Source of the DNA: an uncultured Peptococcaceae bacterium
Lineage (GTDB): Bacteria > Bacillota > Peptococcia > Peptococcales > Peptococcaceae
Assembly (NCBI GenBank): GCA_902462325.1
Contig: CABQBF010000109.1
Span: 1-8,794, forward strand
Length of the DNA stretch: 8,794 nt
Direction of reading: 5' to 3'
Below are positions 1-5,719 of this stretch, in pieces (within the stretch, counting starts at the first letter, position 1; each line of letters starts with the position of its first letter). A model generated the notes under the pieces. It did no database searches and was not told the origin of the DNA. It saw nothing but the letters and a program-made list of their open reading frames with translations. A program made the translations under genes and the position numbers.

Positions 1-1
1 G

Positions 2-466
2 ATCTTTGATATAACAAAATTGATTTTATTTGGCGCCAGTCAGGGAGGATTTATTTCTTGTTTAATTGCTGCGCAGTATCAAGAAAAAATAAACAAATTA
101 ATTTTAATTTATCCTGCTTTATGTATTCCAGATGACGCCAGGAAAGGGAAAATGCAAATGATAGAATTTGATCCCAACAACATAAGAGAAACAATGAAAA
201 GTAAAATTTTCAAGTTTTCTGCCAAATATCCTGAATCAGCAATTAATATAGACATTTTTAAAGAGATACAGAAAATAAGTTGTCCATTGTTTATTGTACA
301 TGGAAATAAAGATAAGATTGTTGACATGAAATATGCTCAAAAGGCTTTAGAGGCATCTAAAAATGCATCTTCTGATTTAGTAATTTTAGAAAACGCCAGA
401 CATGGATTTAATCACAGACAATTTAAGGAAGCCATAAATCTTATAATTGAATATTTAAAAAAATAG
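2..466 (+). CDS. Alpha/beta hydrolase, C-terminal part (5' end outside window)
   Basis: The reading frame is open from base 2, so the gene starts upstream of the window; the TTG at 20 is internal. About 154 residues are visible. The nucleophile elbow GASQGG (serine codon at 38-40) follows a beta strand (KLILF). A second core strand precedes HGNKDKIV, whose Asp is the expected acid, and ENARHGF near the end supplies the catalytic His, so the visible Ser-Asp-His triad is complete. This matches the serine-hydrolase (esterase/acylaminopeptidase-like) half of the fold. The substrate cannot be deduced. The gene is strikingly AT-rich (about 30% G+C in the lines I counted), unlike the genes beyond 2,800, which suggests a foreign origin. 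No terminator is obvious after the TAG stop. The fold is secure; the specific function is not. Confidence 0.85.
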   Translation: MFDITKLILFGASQGGFISCLIAAQYQEKINKLILIYPALCIPDDARKGKMQMIEFDPNNIRETMKSKIFKFSAKYPESAINIDIFKEIQKISCPLFIVHGNKDKIVDMKYAQKALEASKNASSDLVILENARHGFNHRQFKEAINLIIEYLKK

Positions 467-503
467 GATTTTAACATAATGCAATTCACAAAAAGGTGAC
501 GGA

Positions 504-584
504 ATGACAGAAACGAAGATTAGGGATAGCTGGCTGTATATATCTTGCTGGCAAATCGGGATTTGCGGGGGCACAAGAAAATGA
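504..584 (+). CDS. Possible 26-residue ORF overlapping the acetyltransferase start
   Basis: An ATG at 504 follows AAAAGGTG (491-498) by 5 nt and encodes 26 residues rich in Trp, Cys and Ile (it starts MTETKIRDSW). Its TGA at 582-584 overlaps the ATG at 581 of the broken acetyltransferase, giving the ATGA arrangement typical of translational coupling. I do not recognise the peptide. It may be a leader peptide, the remnant of a larger lost gene, or chance. The ribosome binding site and overlap are the only support. Confidence 0.2.
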   Translation: MTETKIRDSWLYISCWQIGICGGTRK

Positions 585-1067
585 GTTTTAGACAGGCTAC
601 GGTTGCGGATTTAGATAGTATAGAAGAAGGGTACATAGAACATTTTGCCCCTGAGAAAAAATATGGCACTTACACCGTTTTTAGAGAAAGGGGGATCCCA
701 CAAGAAAAATTGCAGAAACGGTTTCAGCGGCATCTGCTTGGCTCCCACCAAAGCCGGAATACGAGGTTCAGACAAGCTTTGCGGCATATGAGAATAGACG
801 ATTAGCAGGAGCCATACTGTGTGGACACGATGGCAGGAGAAGATATATTTATTATACGGTTGTTTTCCTGCCTACAGAGGGAGAGGCATCGCTTCAGACT
901 TAGGGAAGTCATCGGTTGCCGCGTTACAGAATGATGATTTAGTCCAAATTCTTAAACGGTTTCTTATAAGCGAAGGGAGTGGTATTATGCTGTGCAATAT
1001 GACAATCTATTTAAGTGCAGTTCTCTGTGCAAGGTCTGGTGTTTGGACGATACTTGCGCAGAGATGA
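581..1067 (+). pseudogene. GNAT-family N-acetyltransferase, broken by two frameshifts
   Basis: The first frame, from ATG 581, reads MSFRQATVADLDSIEEGYIE, a typical GNAT N-terminus, then EHFAPEKKYGTYTVF. It loses sense near the A5 run at 705-709. Similarity resumes in the next frame as KIAETVSAASAWLPPKPEYE and continues through LAGAILCGHDGRR to IYYT. That frame ends after a T-run near 863-866, and the acetyl-CoA pyrophosphate-loop motif PAYRGRGIASDLG appears in the third frame. Both shifts go the same way, as if one base was lost in each homopolymer. The total length (about 162 codons) fits a GNAT enzyme, but after GKSSVAALQNDDL I cannot recognise the C-terminus, so it may also be damaged. GNAT enzymes move an acetyl group from acetyl-CoA to an amine; this copy should be inactive unless the shifts are sequencing errors. 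It lies directly upstream of the transporter gene. Confidence 0.72.
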
Positions 1068-1130
1068 TTGTATTCTAAATCGTCCACATTGGATTTTGCA
1101 CTTATAGAAAATGACCTAAATGACATCTAT

Positions 1131-1136
1131 AAGGAG
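1131..1136 (+). promoter_or_regulatory. Ribosome binding site fixing the MFS transporter start
   Basis: AAGGAG ends 9 nt before the ATG at 1146. The frame is open further upstream to 1068, but those 26 codons have no ribosome binding site and do not resemble a transporter N-terminus, so 1146 is the start. Confidence 0.75.
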
Positions 1137-1145
1137 AAAAATTCA

Positions 1146-2420
1146 ATGAATAACAATTTTAGAAGATATATTATATTTTGGTTGAGTCAGGCCCTATCAC
1201 AATTGGGCAGTTCGATGACAAGTTTTGCGTTGATACTATGGGCATATACGCAAAAAGGAACGGCGATGACTATTTCGCTTATGACCTTTTTTAATTACGT
1301 TCCTTATGTTATTGCGAGTTTGTTCGCCGGAGCCTTTGTAGATAGACATAGCAAGAAAAAGATCATGCTGGTTTCGGATAGTATTGCCGCAATCTGTTCC
1401 GCCGGTATCCTTGCCCTATACACAGAAAATGCGTTGCAGATATGGAGTATCTATCTGGTAAACTTTATCATTGGGTTTATGGAAGCCTTTCAAGAACCAG
1501 CGGCCACAGTTGCAATAGGCAAAGTGGTACCAAAGGAGAGACTGACGCAGGTAAGCGGATTGAATTCTTTTTCAAACAATCTTGTTAGAGTTTTGTCCCC
1601 GGTATTGGCAGCGTCCCTATTTGCGTTCGGTAGTTTGAAGCTGATTTTAGTGATTGATTTGACGAGTTTTCTGTTCGCTTTTTCGGTTTTGGCTTTTGTA
1701 TTGAGAATCCCTGAGGACTTATCTCAAAATAGAGAAAAGAAATCGGCTTTTGCCGGATGCAAGGAAGGCTTTCGGTATTTAACGCAAAATCATGGAATTT
1801 TGATCGTCATTATGACAATGGCATTACTAAATTTCTTTTCCAGATTGACCTATGAGAATATCCTGTCACCAATGCTTCTTTCAAGAAGCGCAAATAATAG
1901 CGTTACGCTCGGTATTGTGAATGCTGTAATCGGGATTGGAGGAATTATAGGCGGTATTATAGTCTCTACTGGAAAAGTAAAAGCAAACAGTGCAAAAATG
2001 ATTTATATATCTGCCATGCTATCGTTCCTGCTGGGAGATATTATGATGGGATTGGGAAGGAATGTGTTGTTTTGGTCGTTTGCCGGTTTGATGGCAAGTT
2101 TGCCGATTCCTTTTATCAATGCAGGACAGATGGTAGTCTTATATCAAAATGTTCCGGAAGAGATACAAGGAAGAATATTTGCAATAAGAAATGCGCTTCA
2201 GGTCAGCAGTATCCCTATAGGCGTTTTGCTTGGCGGCTATCTGGCGGATTATGTATTTGAACCGTATATGCGTACAGAAAGCGCTATTGCAGGTTTCTTG
2301 CATATTTTAGTAGGTGATGGCGCAGGAAGCGGTATGGCAGTCATGTTTTTATGCACCGGAATATTAGGGGCTGTATTTAGCTTTATTTTCTATCAGCGGA
2401 AGGATATTCATGATTTATAG
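1146..2420 (+). CDS. MFS transporter, macrolide-efflux-like (Mef/MFS_3 type)
   Basis: This is a 424-residue integral membrane protein with about 12 hydrophobic segments, the usual size for a major facilitator superfamily drug/proton antiporter. The N-terminus (FRRYIIFWLSQALSQLGSSM) and the TM2-TM3 loop motif GAFVDRHSKKK (residues 62-72, the GxxxDRxxKK form of MFS motif A) match the Mef-like efflux branch. A charged central loop near IPEDLSQNREKKS separates the two six-helix halves, and the GGYLADYVFEP segment near the C-terminal helices is also usual in this branch. By family it would export a small molecule using the proton gradient; the substrate is unknown and I do not claim macrolide resistance. 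It is the only intact full-length gene in the plus-strand block, sitting between a broken acetyltransferase and a recombinase relic, which suggests it was cargo of a mobile element. Its stop overlaps the start of the recombinase remnant. Confidence 0.88.
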   Translation: MNNNFRRYIIFWLSQALSQLGSSMTSFALILWAYTQKGTAMTISLMTFFNYVPYVIASLFAGAFVDRHSKKKIMLVSDSIAAICSAGILALYTENALQIWSIYLVNFIIGFMEAFQEPAATVAIGKVVPKERLTQVSGLNSFSNNLVRVLSPVLAASLFAFGSLKLILVIDLTSFLFAFSVLAFVLRIPEDLSQNREKKSAFAGCKEGFRYLTQNHGILIVIMTMALLNFFSRLTYENILSPMLLSRSANNSVTLGIVNAVIGIGGIIGGIIVSTGKVKANSAKMIYISAMLSFLLGDIMMGLGRNVLFWSFAGLMASLPIPFINAGQMVVLYQNVPEEIQGRIFAIRNALQVSSIPIGVLLGGYLADYVFEPYMRTESAIAGFLHILVGDGAGSGMAVMFLCTGILGAVFSFIFYQRKDIHDL

Positions 2421-2421
2421 G

Positions 2422-2703
2422 CTTTACAACGTCCTTGAAAATGCCAAAATCTAAACCGAGGGTTTACAGCGGTTCATTGACAAGGCAAAGCGGGTAACGC
2501 AGCTTACCGAGCTTATACCCGAACTGGTACACGAGTTCATATAGAAAATCGTGGTATCCAAACCCGAATACAGGGACGGTAAGTGTTATCCAGGCGTTGA
2601 AATCTACTATAACGGCGTTGGAATTATCCGAGAGCCATCTCCCGAAGAAATAGAAGACTACTTTAACGAGCATTTGAAACGAAAAGCCGCAAAAACGGCA
2701 TAG
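2422..2703 (+). pseudogene. Large serine recombinase, C-terminal relic with two stops
   Basis: Only the last ~93 codons remain, in one frame. The order is RLYNVLENAKI, a TAA at 2452-2454, TEGLQRFIDKAKRVTQLTEL, IPELVHEFI, a TAG, then KIVVSKPEYRDGK and VEIYYNGVGII with a charged tail ending in TAG at 2701-2703. The pattern 'L(T)PELV.EFIxKIVV...(V/I)(E/D)IYYN.(V/I)GII' is the C-terminal signature of clostridial transposon and ICE serine recombinases (TnpX/Tn4451-like, DUF4368 region). The stops fall where the family would tolerate Gln (CAA to TAA, CAG to TAG), so each needs only one C-to-T change. The resolvase catalytic domain and zinc ribbon are absent, so the relic cannot recombine DNA. It marks the preceding transporter and acetyltransferase as probable mobile-element cargo. 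Confidence 0.72.
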
Positions 2704-2747
2704 CCGTCGGGCCAAACACAACAATATTTTATTTGAGATACAAAGCC

Positions 2748-2794
2748 TTGGGGCGTCTTCCTTACGGAGGACTCCCCCAACCGCTTCTCTTTTT
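2748..2794 (+). terminator. Strong hairpin, possible bidirectional terminator
   Basis: TTGGGG (2748-2753) pairs with CCCCAA (2775-2780), and inside it GTCTTCC (2755-2761) pairs with GGAGGAC (2766-2772) around a TTAC loop, with one T-G wobble. A pyrimidine tract ending in T5 (2785-2794) starts 4 nt after the stem, so it could end rightward transcripts from the recombinase relic. Read on the minus strand, the loop becomes GTAA (a GNRA tetraloop) but the wobble becomes an A-C mismatch. It is also the only structure downstream of the anti-sigma gene. It lies at the boundary between the decaying plus-strand block and the native minus-strand genes. The stretch 2704-2747 shows nothing else. Confidence 0.45.
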
Positions 2795-2823
2795 GTTATA
2801 TAAATAATGGGCTATTGTTATGA

Positions 2824-4020
2824 TTATTTTCCGCCAATGGAAACAGACAGGCCATCGTCCTCGTCACCGGCCTTTTCCTCCGCAGTTTTAGGCAACACAT
2901 AAAGCTCTCCATATAAACAGCCTTGTTCATCCCGTCCCAACAGCACCGCCTGCCAGTTCTCTGCATCGGCCATCGTAACCAAATTGTCGGTATACACTGC
3001 ACCGTTGGCAATGCGCGCAGCATTTTCCGGCAACAATTCCATCTGTCCGCCGTCGCCATAATAGTACCACCAACTGCCATCGGCGCTTTGCTCCAGCAAT
3101 TTATGCTCTTGCATACTGCCTTCCTGGATAATTTTCTGGTATTGTTTTTCATGGGCGGCAGCAGCTTCTGCATCATAGTCCGGATTATACGAGCTATCAG
3201 CCTTCCATTGCTGCAATAGCTGTTCCGCTTTCGTTTTATCTGCATCAACAGCGTCCAATGGCAGCTTAAACAATACATTTACACCGGCGGCATCGGGATT
3301 TTCAGCAACATTTCCAGTTGCTTCATCGTATAAAAAGGTTCCGTTACTGATAGAAAATTCATCGGTAACAGCCAGCCACACATTGCGGTCTGCAAAGGCT
3401 GTCATGTCTTCACATTCCACCAAACGGTATTGAATGCCGTCCTGCACAAATTCGCCATAACCGCCGCCCATGGTAAAGATGTTGACCTGCCAGGGAAGCT
3501 GCCCTTGAATGAGCGGTGTCACCAAAAAAGAGTTTTCGCCGTATTCCGCGCTGCCGGTATCGGGCATAGGGCTTCCATCGGCGTTTTCAATGGCGACAGC
3601 GGCATATAAGCGCTCCTGATTGACCTCCACATCCGCTGGCAGATAGTCGCTGCAAGCAGCGCCGGATACCAGCCCCAGTAAGGTAATGCGATAGCCTCCG
3701 GACTGCACCGATTGATTGATAACCACCGCCTCCTCGCCGGCAAAGGCTTTTTCCAAAGCAGAATCTTGCAGTTCATGGGCTATCTGCGCCGGACTTAACA
3801 GCTGCCAGGCTGCAAAGGCTCCCACCGGCACCGCCACCACCAATGCCGCAGCCAAAATGGCAGAGCACAACGATTTGCGCGTTTTTCCTGAAAACATGGT
3901 ATATCGCTCCTTCATTTTCTCTATCGTTTCTTTTTGGATTTGTGCCGAGGGTACAGGACCTACTGTTTCCGCCTGCAAACTCTGGCGCAATAAATCATCC
4001 AGTTTTCTGTCATTGTTCAT
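2824..4020 (-). CDS. Membrane-anchored anti-sigma factor (DUF4179-like)
   Basis: A 398-residue protein with a short cytoplasmic N-terminus (about residues 1-49, starting MNNDRKLDDLLRQSLQ), one transmembrane helix (about 51-73, AILAAALVVAVPVGAFAAW) and a large extracytoplasmic domain of about 320 residues, acidic and rich in aromatic residues near WWYYYGDGG. This layout next to an ECF sigma gene is that of an anti-sigma factor; the segment INQSVQSGGYRITLLGLVSG resembles DUF4179 proteins. I see no HxxxCxxC zinc motif, so it is not a ZAS-type anti-sigma. Start: GGAGGTG (4028-4034) lies inside the sigma gene 7 nt before ATG 4018-4020, and the two genes overlap by 11 nt (ATGAACAATGA), so translation is probably coupled. 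By family it would hold the sigma factor inactive until an envelope signal is sensed outside the cell. The signal is unknown. Confidence 0.75.
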   Translation of the reverse strand: MNNDRKLDDLLRQSLQAETVGPVPSAQIQKETIEKMKERYTMFSGKTRKSLCSAILAAALVVAVPVGAFAAWQLLSPAQIAHELQDSALEKAFAGEEAVVINQSVQSGGYRITLLGLVSGAACSDYLPADVEVNQERLYAAVAIENADGSPMPDTGSAEYGENSFLVTPLIQGQLPWQVNIFTMGGGYGEFVQDGIQYRLVECEDMTAFADRNVWLAVTDEFSISNGTFLYDEATGNVAENPDAAGVNVLFKLPLDAVDADKTKAEQLLQQWKADSSYNPDYDAEAAAAHEKQYQKIIQEGSMQEHKLLEQSADGSWWYYYGDGGQMELLPENAARIANGAVYTDNLVTMADAENWQAVLLGRDEQGCLYGELYVLPKTAEEKAGDEDDGLSVSIGGK

Positions 4021-4540
4021 TCCACGACACCTCCAATTTTTCTTTTAATACACTTCTCGCTTTATATAATCTGCTCTTCACGGTCCCTGCCGGAATGCGC
4101 AGTAAGCCAGCGATTTCATCTATAGAAAGCCCCGCTGTATAATACATATATACCGGCAGCTTCCATTTATCTGGCAGTTCTGAGACAGCCTGACGGACCA
4201 ACTGCTGCTGTTCCCGCTGCAAAGCAAGCTCTTCTGGATTGTCGCAGCATGCTTGTGCAGGTTGTTGTTCTGCTTGTTCGCTTAGTTGCTCAAGGGGAGC
4301 AATGCGTTGCCGCCAGGCATATTTCCGGCGGCGATTGCGCCACAGGCGAGCAGCCACCGCAATCAAAAAGCCTTTCGGATTTTGCGCTCCATCAATTTGC
4401 CGGTGCAGTTCTACCGCTTTCAAAAAGGTTTCCTGATACAGTTCCTCCCCTTCCTGTCGGGAACCTGTCAGTTGGTTGCAAAAGGCATACAGTACATTTC
4501 CATATTGCTCCACCAACTGCTCTAATCCTGCCAGTTCCAT
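4010..4540 (-). CDS. ECF-type RNA polymerase sigma factor
   Basis: 176 residues, normal for an extracytoplasmic-function (group IV) sigma-70 factor. Region 2 spans about residues 8-75, with the acidic EELYQETFLKAVE core-binding helix and NPKGFLIAVAARLWRNRRRK. A Gln/Glu-rich linker follows (about 84-113). Region 4 spans about 114-170: ELPDKWKLPVYMYYTAGLSI, then the helix-turn-helix DEIAGLLRIPAGTVKSRLYK that reads the -35 element. No extra C-terminal domain is present. The start is supported by AGGAGG (4548-4553) 7 nt before ATG 4538-4540. It directs RNA polymerase to a small regulon, often including its own promoter, and its activity should be controlled by the overlapping downstream anti-sigma gene. 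The ~298-nt upstream gap carries repeats and hairpins that may regulate it. Confidence 0.92.
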   Translation of the reverse strand: MELAGLEQLVEQYGNVLYAFCNQLTGSRQEGEELYQETFLKAVELHRQIDGAQNPKGFLIAVAARLWRNRRRKYAWRQRIAPLEQLSEQAEQQPAQACCDNPEELALQREQQQLVRQAVSELPDKWKLPVYMYYTAGLSIDEIAGLLRIPAGTVKSRLYKARSVLKEKLEVSWNEQ

Positions 4541-4584
4541 AGATGTTCCTCCTCTCTGTGTTTCATTTACGGCCGTTCACTGAT

Positions 4585-4613
4585 ATATTGTCATAACTGT
4601 CAGAAGCGGTTCA
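4585..4613 (-). promoter_or_regulatory. Possible promoter of the sigma/anti-sigma operon
   Basis: Read leftward, TGAACC (4608-4613) and CAATAT (4585-4590) are 17 bp apart, giving a leader of about 38 nt before ATG 4540. The -35 element is poor (T..AC.), which fits a promoter that needs an activator, and tandem repeats overlap it. I see no clear ECF-type AAC/CGTC pair. Weak call. Confidence 0.3.
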
Positions 4614-4650
4614 TTTTTAGTTCATTTTTTATGTTTTATGTACGTTTTAT
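4609..4650. repeat. Tandem 11-bp direct repeats upstream of the sigma gene
   Basis: GTTCATTTTTA (4609-4619) is followed directly by GTTCATTTTTT (4620-4630), 10 of 11 bases identical. GTTTTAT then occurs at 4633 and again at 4644, also 11 bp apart. An 11-bp period puts half-sites on one face of the helix, as in tandem sites for OmpR/PhoB-family response regulators. The array lies just upstream of, and overlaps, the possible -35 element of the sigma operon. Confidence 0.55.
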
Positions 4651-4701
4651 CGTTTTGACCTGTTCCTCCTGTTATGGATTGTTACCCATGCTGTCACTCC
4701 A

Positions 4702-4818
4702 AGTACCTGACCGCAAAAGCACGCGCCGCTTTTTCAACAGGCTTTGTGGCAAACTGTCAGGTACTCAAGCGACATAGGGTGTCTGGTATACGGCGACCTC
4801 TTTTCGTCATCGCCGTAT
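4702..4818. other. Three consecutive hairpins, structured intergenic element
   Basis: Hairpin 1: AGTACCTGAC (4702-4711) pairs perfectly with GTCAGGTACT (4756-4765). The 44 nt between contain two smaller stems, AAAAGC (4715-4720) with GCTTTT (4728-4733) and TTTG (4743-4746) with CAAA (4750-4753), so the whole could fold as a three-way junction. Hairpin 2: GACA/TGTC (4771-4783). Hairpin 3: ATACGGCGA (4788-4796) pairs perfectly with TCGCCGTAT (4810-4818) around a 13-nt loop. No T-run follows on either strand, so these are not ordinary terminators. The element lies between the prepilin stop and the sigma promoter. It may be a structured RNA, a small dispersed repeat, or an RNA-processing site. 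I recognise no riboswitch family. Confidence 0.5.
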
Positions 4819-4838
4819 TAGTTCAAGTTCGTTCTTCC

Positions 4839-5234
4839 TTAATCGCCGGTGCTGGTGATTGGCGTCACTGTCACATCATACCGGCTATCGGTTTTGGTAA
4901 TCGCTACGGTATAATCCTCCCCTTCAGGCAGTGGCGACAAGTACCCTTTTTCCACCAGCTCCGATGCCGTAAGGCTGGCGCTTTCGGCACCGCCGCTTTC
5001 CATCTCCCAACTGGTCAAATAGAGCCGCGCCGCCTGCTCTACCATGTGCTGGTTGGAATTGCTCACCTGCTCCCGCGCAGTGGACACATAGCCTGTTACC
5101 ACCGGTAAAATCGCTGCGGTCAAAATCCCCATAATCACGATGACCACAATCAATTCTACCAACGTGAAGCCTCCTTTCCCGGCTGTCTTGCCAAATAATT
5201 TTTTTGCCAGATGCGCTGTTTTCTGTTTTTGCAT
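4839..5234 (-). CDS. Type IV prepilin-like protein (N-methylation/GFTLVEL motif)
   Basis: 131 residues. A basic 22-residue leader (MQKQKTAHLAKKLFGKTAGK, then GG) ends at a class III prepilin peptidase site, G22|F23, followed by FTLVELIVVIVIMGILTAAI: the hydrophobic helix with Glu at mature position 5 that defines type IV pilins and pseudopilins. The remaining ~80 residues form a small globular domain without cysteines. It would be cut by a prepilin peptidase and assembled by a pilus or competence/secretion machine, but no peptidase, ATPase or platform gene lies in the window, so the gene is an orphan here. Start: AAAGGAGG (5243-5250) is 8 nt before ATG 5232-5234. Major pilin, minor pilin and competence pseudopilin all remain possible. 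Confidence 0.88.
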   Translation of the reverse strand: MQKQKTAHLAKKLFGKTAGKGGFTLVELIVVIVIMGILTAAILPVVTGYVSTAREQVSNSNQHMVEQAARLYLTSWEMESGGAESASLTASELVEKGYLSPLPEGEDYTVAITKTDSRYDVTVTPITSTGD

Positions 5235-5258
5235 CTTGCATCCCTCCTTTACGCTGCC

Positions 5259-5267
5259 AGCATAACA
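5259..5267 (-). promoter_or_regulatory. Extended -10 promoter candidate for the prepilin gene
   Basis: Reading leftward, TGTTATGCT fits an extended -10 (TGnTATnnT). A start about 7 nt on would give a leader of only ~18 nt, just enough to include the ribosome binding site at 5243-5250. The -35 region is poor (T-rich). Confidence 0.35.
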
Positions 5268-5457
5268 CAGATTACAAAAAAAGGAAACTCAAAAAAACCG
5301 GCAAATCCCGCGAGATTTCGGCAATATACAAATATCAGACAAAATCAGCGCACAAAAATATAACATGCGATCGCAAATAGGAACGGCACTTCCCTCAGAG
5401 CGCAAAAATATGTAACTATATTGCAAATTTTTGCCCCATTTTAGACAATCAACATAT
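5268..5457. other. AT-rich upstream region with a near-repeat
   Basis: No gene is supported here. The stretch is AT-rich with several A/T runs. AGCGCACAAAAATATAAC (from 5347) and AGCGCAAAAATATGTAAC (from 5399) are near-copies about 52 bp apart differing by short indels. Between them is the palindrome GCGATCGC. These could be regulatory sites for the prepilin gene, or an AT-rich flank of the DnaA-box cluster to the right. Confidence 0.3.
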
Positions 5458-5500
5458 AAAAAATACTGCAGGCGAAAGACATTTGCTTTCAACCTGCAGT
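5458..5500 (-). terminator. Intrinsic terminator of the yqxD-aldehyde dehydrogenase operon
   Basis: ACTGCAGG (5465-5472) pairs with CCTGCAGT (5493-5500), with an inner GAAAG/CTTTC stem (5474-5478 with 5486-5490) and a 7-nt loop. Read leftward the stem is followed by TATTTTTTATA (the A-run at 5458-5463), a standard Rho-independent terminator. It lies 220 nt past the aldehyde dehydrogenase stop, so the 3' untranslated region contains the DnaA-box cluster. Confidence 0.85.
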
Positions 5501-5600
5501 TCTCATATCTTGATTATTCTGCCGCCCGCATTGCTGGAAAACCCAATCGACGTCCAATGCTTTTGCCGCTATGGCGATTTTCATCGTCGAACAGCTTTTC

Positions 5601-5715
5601 TGTGCAAATTGTGCATAAACTGTATCATGCTTATACACAGAAGGCCGTAAATGCAGTAGTTATCCACTTTTTTCTGTGCATAACTGAGCAAATTTGTGGA
5701 TAACTTTGTGGAAAA
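5601..5715. promoter_or_regulatory. DnaA-box cluster
   Basis: Against the consensus TTATCCACA (TTWTNCACA), the 115 bp hold: TGTGCAAAT 5601-5609 (weak, minus), TGTGCATAA 5610-5618 (minus), TTATACACA 5631-5639 (plus), TTATCCACT 5660-5668 (plus, one mismatch), TGTGCATAA 5675-5683 (minus), TGTGGATAA 5695-5703 (minus, perfect) and TGTGGAAAA 5707-5715 (minus). DnaA protein binds such sites at oriC, in titration clusters (datA, Bacillus DnaA-box clusters), in reactivation sites and in regulated promoters. No dnaA, dnaN or rpmH is nearby. I noticed no comparable cluster elsewhere in the window. The segment 5501-5600 between this cluster and the terminator holds only a 6-bp inverted repeat, TCGACG (5547) and CGTCGA (5585). 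Confidence 0.7.
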
Positions 5716-5719
5716 GCAC

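Noticed and set aside
1146..2420. Naming the transporter as a macrolide-resistance mef gene
   Set aside because: The family resemblance is general; without an alignment score to Mef proteins the substrate cannot be stated.
2464..2724. 86-codon open frame on the minus strand
   Set aside because: It is the antisense of the serine recombinase relic, whose plus-strand frame matches a known family.
2796..3278. 160-codon open frame on the minus strand
   Set aside because: It overlaps the anti-sigma gene in another frame, and its translation is rich in Cys, Arg and Trp with no domain.
2824..4020. ZAS-type zinc anti-sigma factor
   Set aside because: No HxxxCxxC motif is present in the cytoplasmic part.
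4690..4820. Cyclic-di-GMP or other known riboswitch near the prepilin gene
   Set aside because: The stretch CACAAAGCC on the minus strand recalls part of the c-di-GMP-I core, but the rest of the consensus is missing and the element is downstream, not upstream, of the prepilin gene.
4674..5108. 144-codon open frame on the plus strand over the hairpins and prepilin gene
   Set aside because: It is antisense to the well-supported prepilin gene, has no recognisable domain, and runs through the inverted repeats; judged a shadow frame.
5370..5378. GCGATCGC as a HIP1-type dispersed palindrome
   Set aside because: I noticed only one copy, and HIP1 is a cyanobacterial feature; the host signs point to Bacillota.
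5601..5715. Main chromosomal oriC
   Set aside because: No dnaA, dnaN, rpmH or recF in the window, and genes on both sides share one direction; kept only as a DnaA-box cluster.
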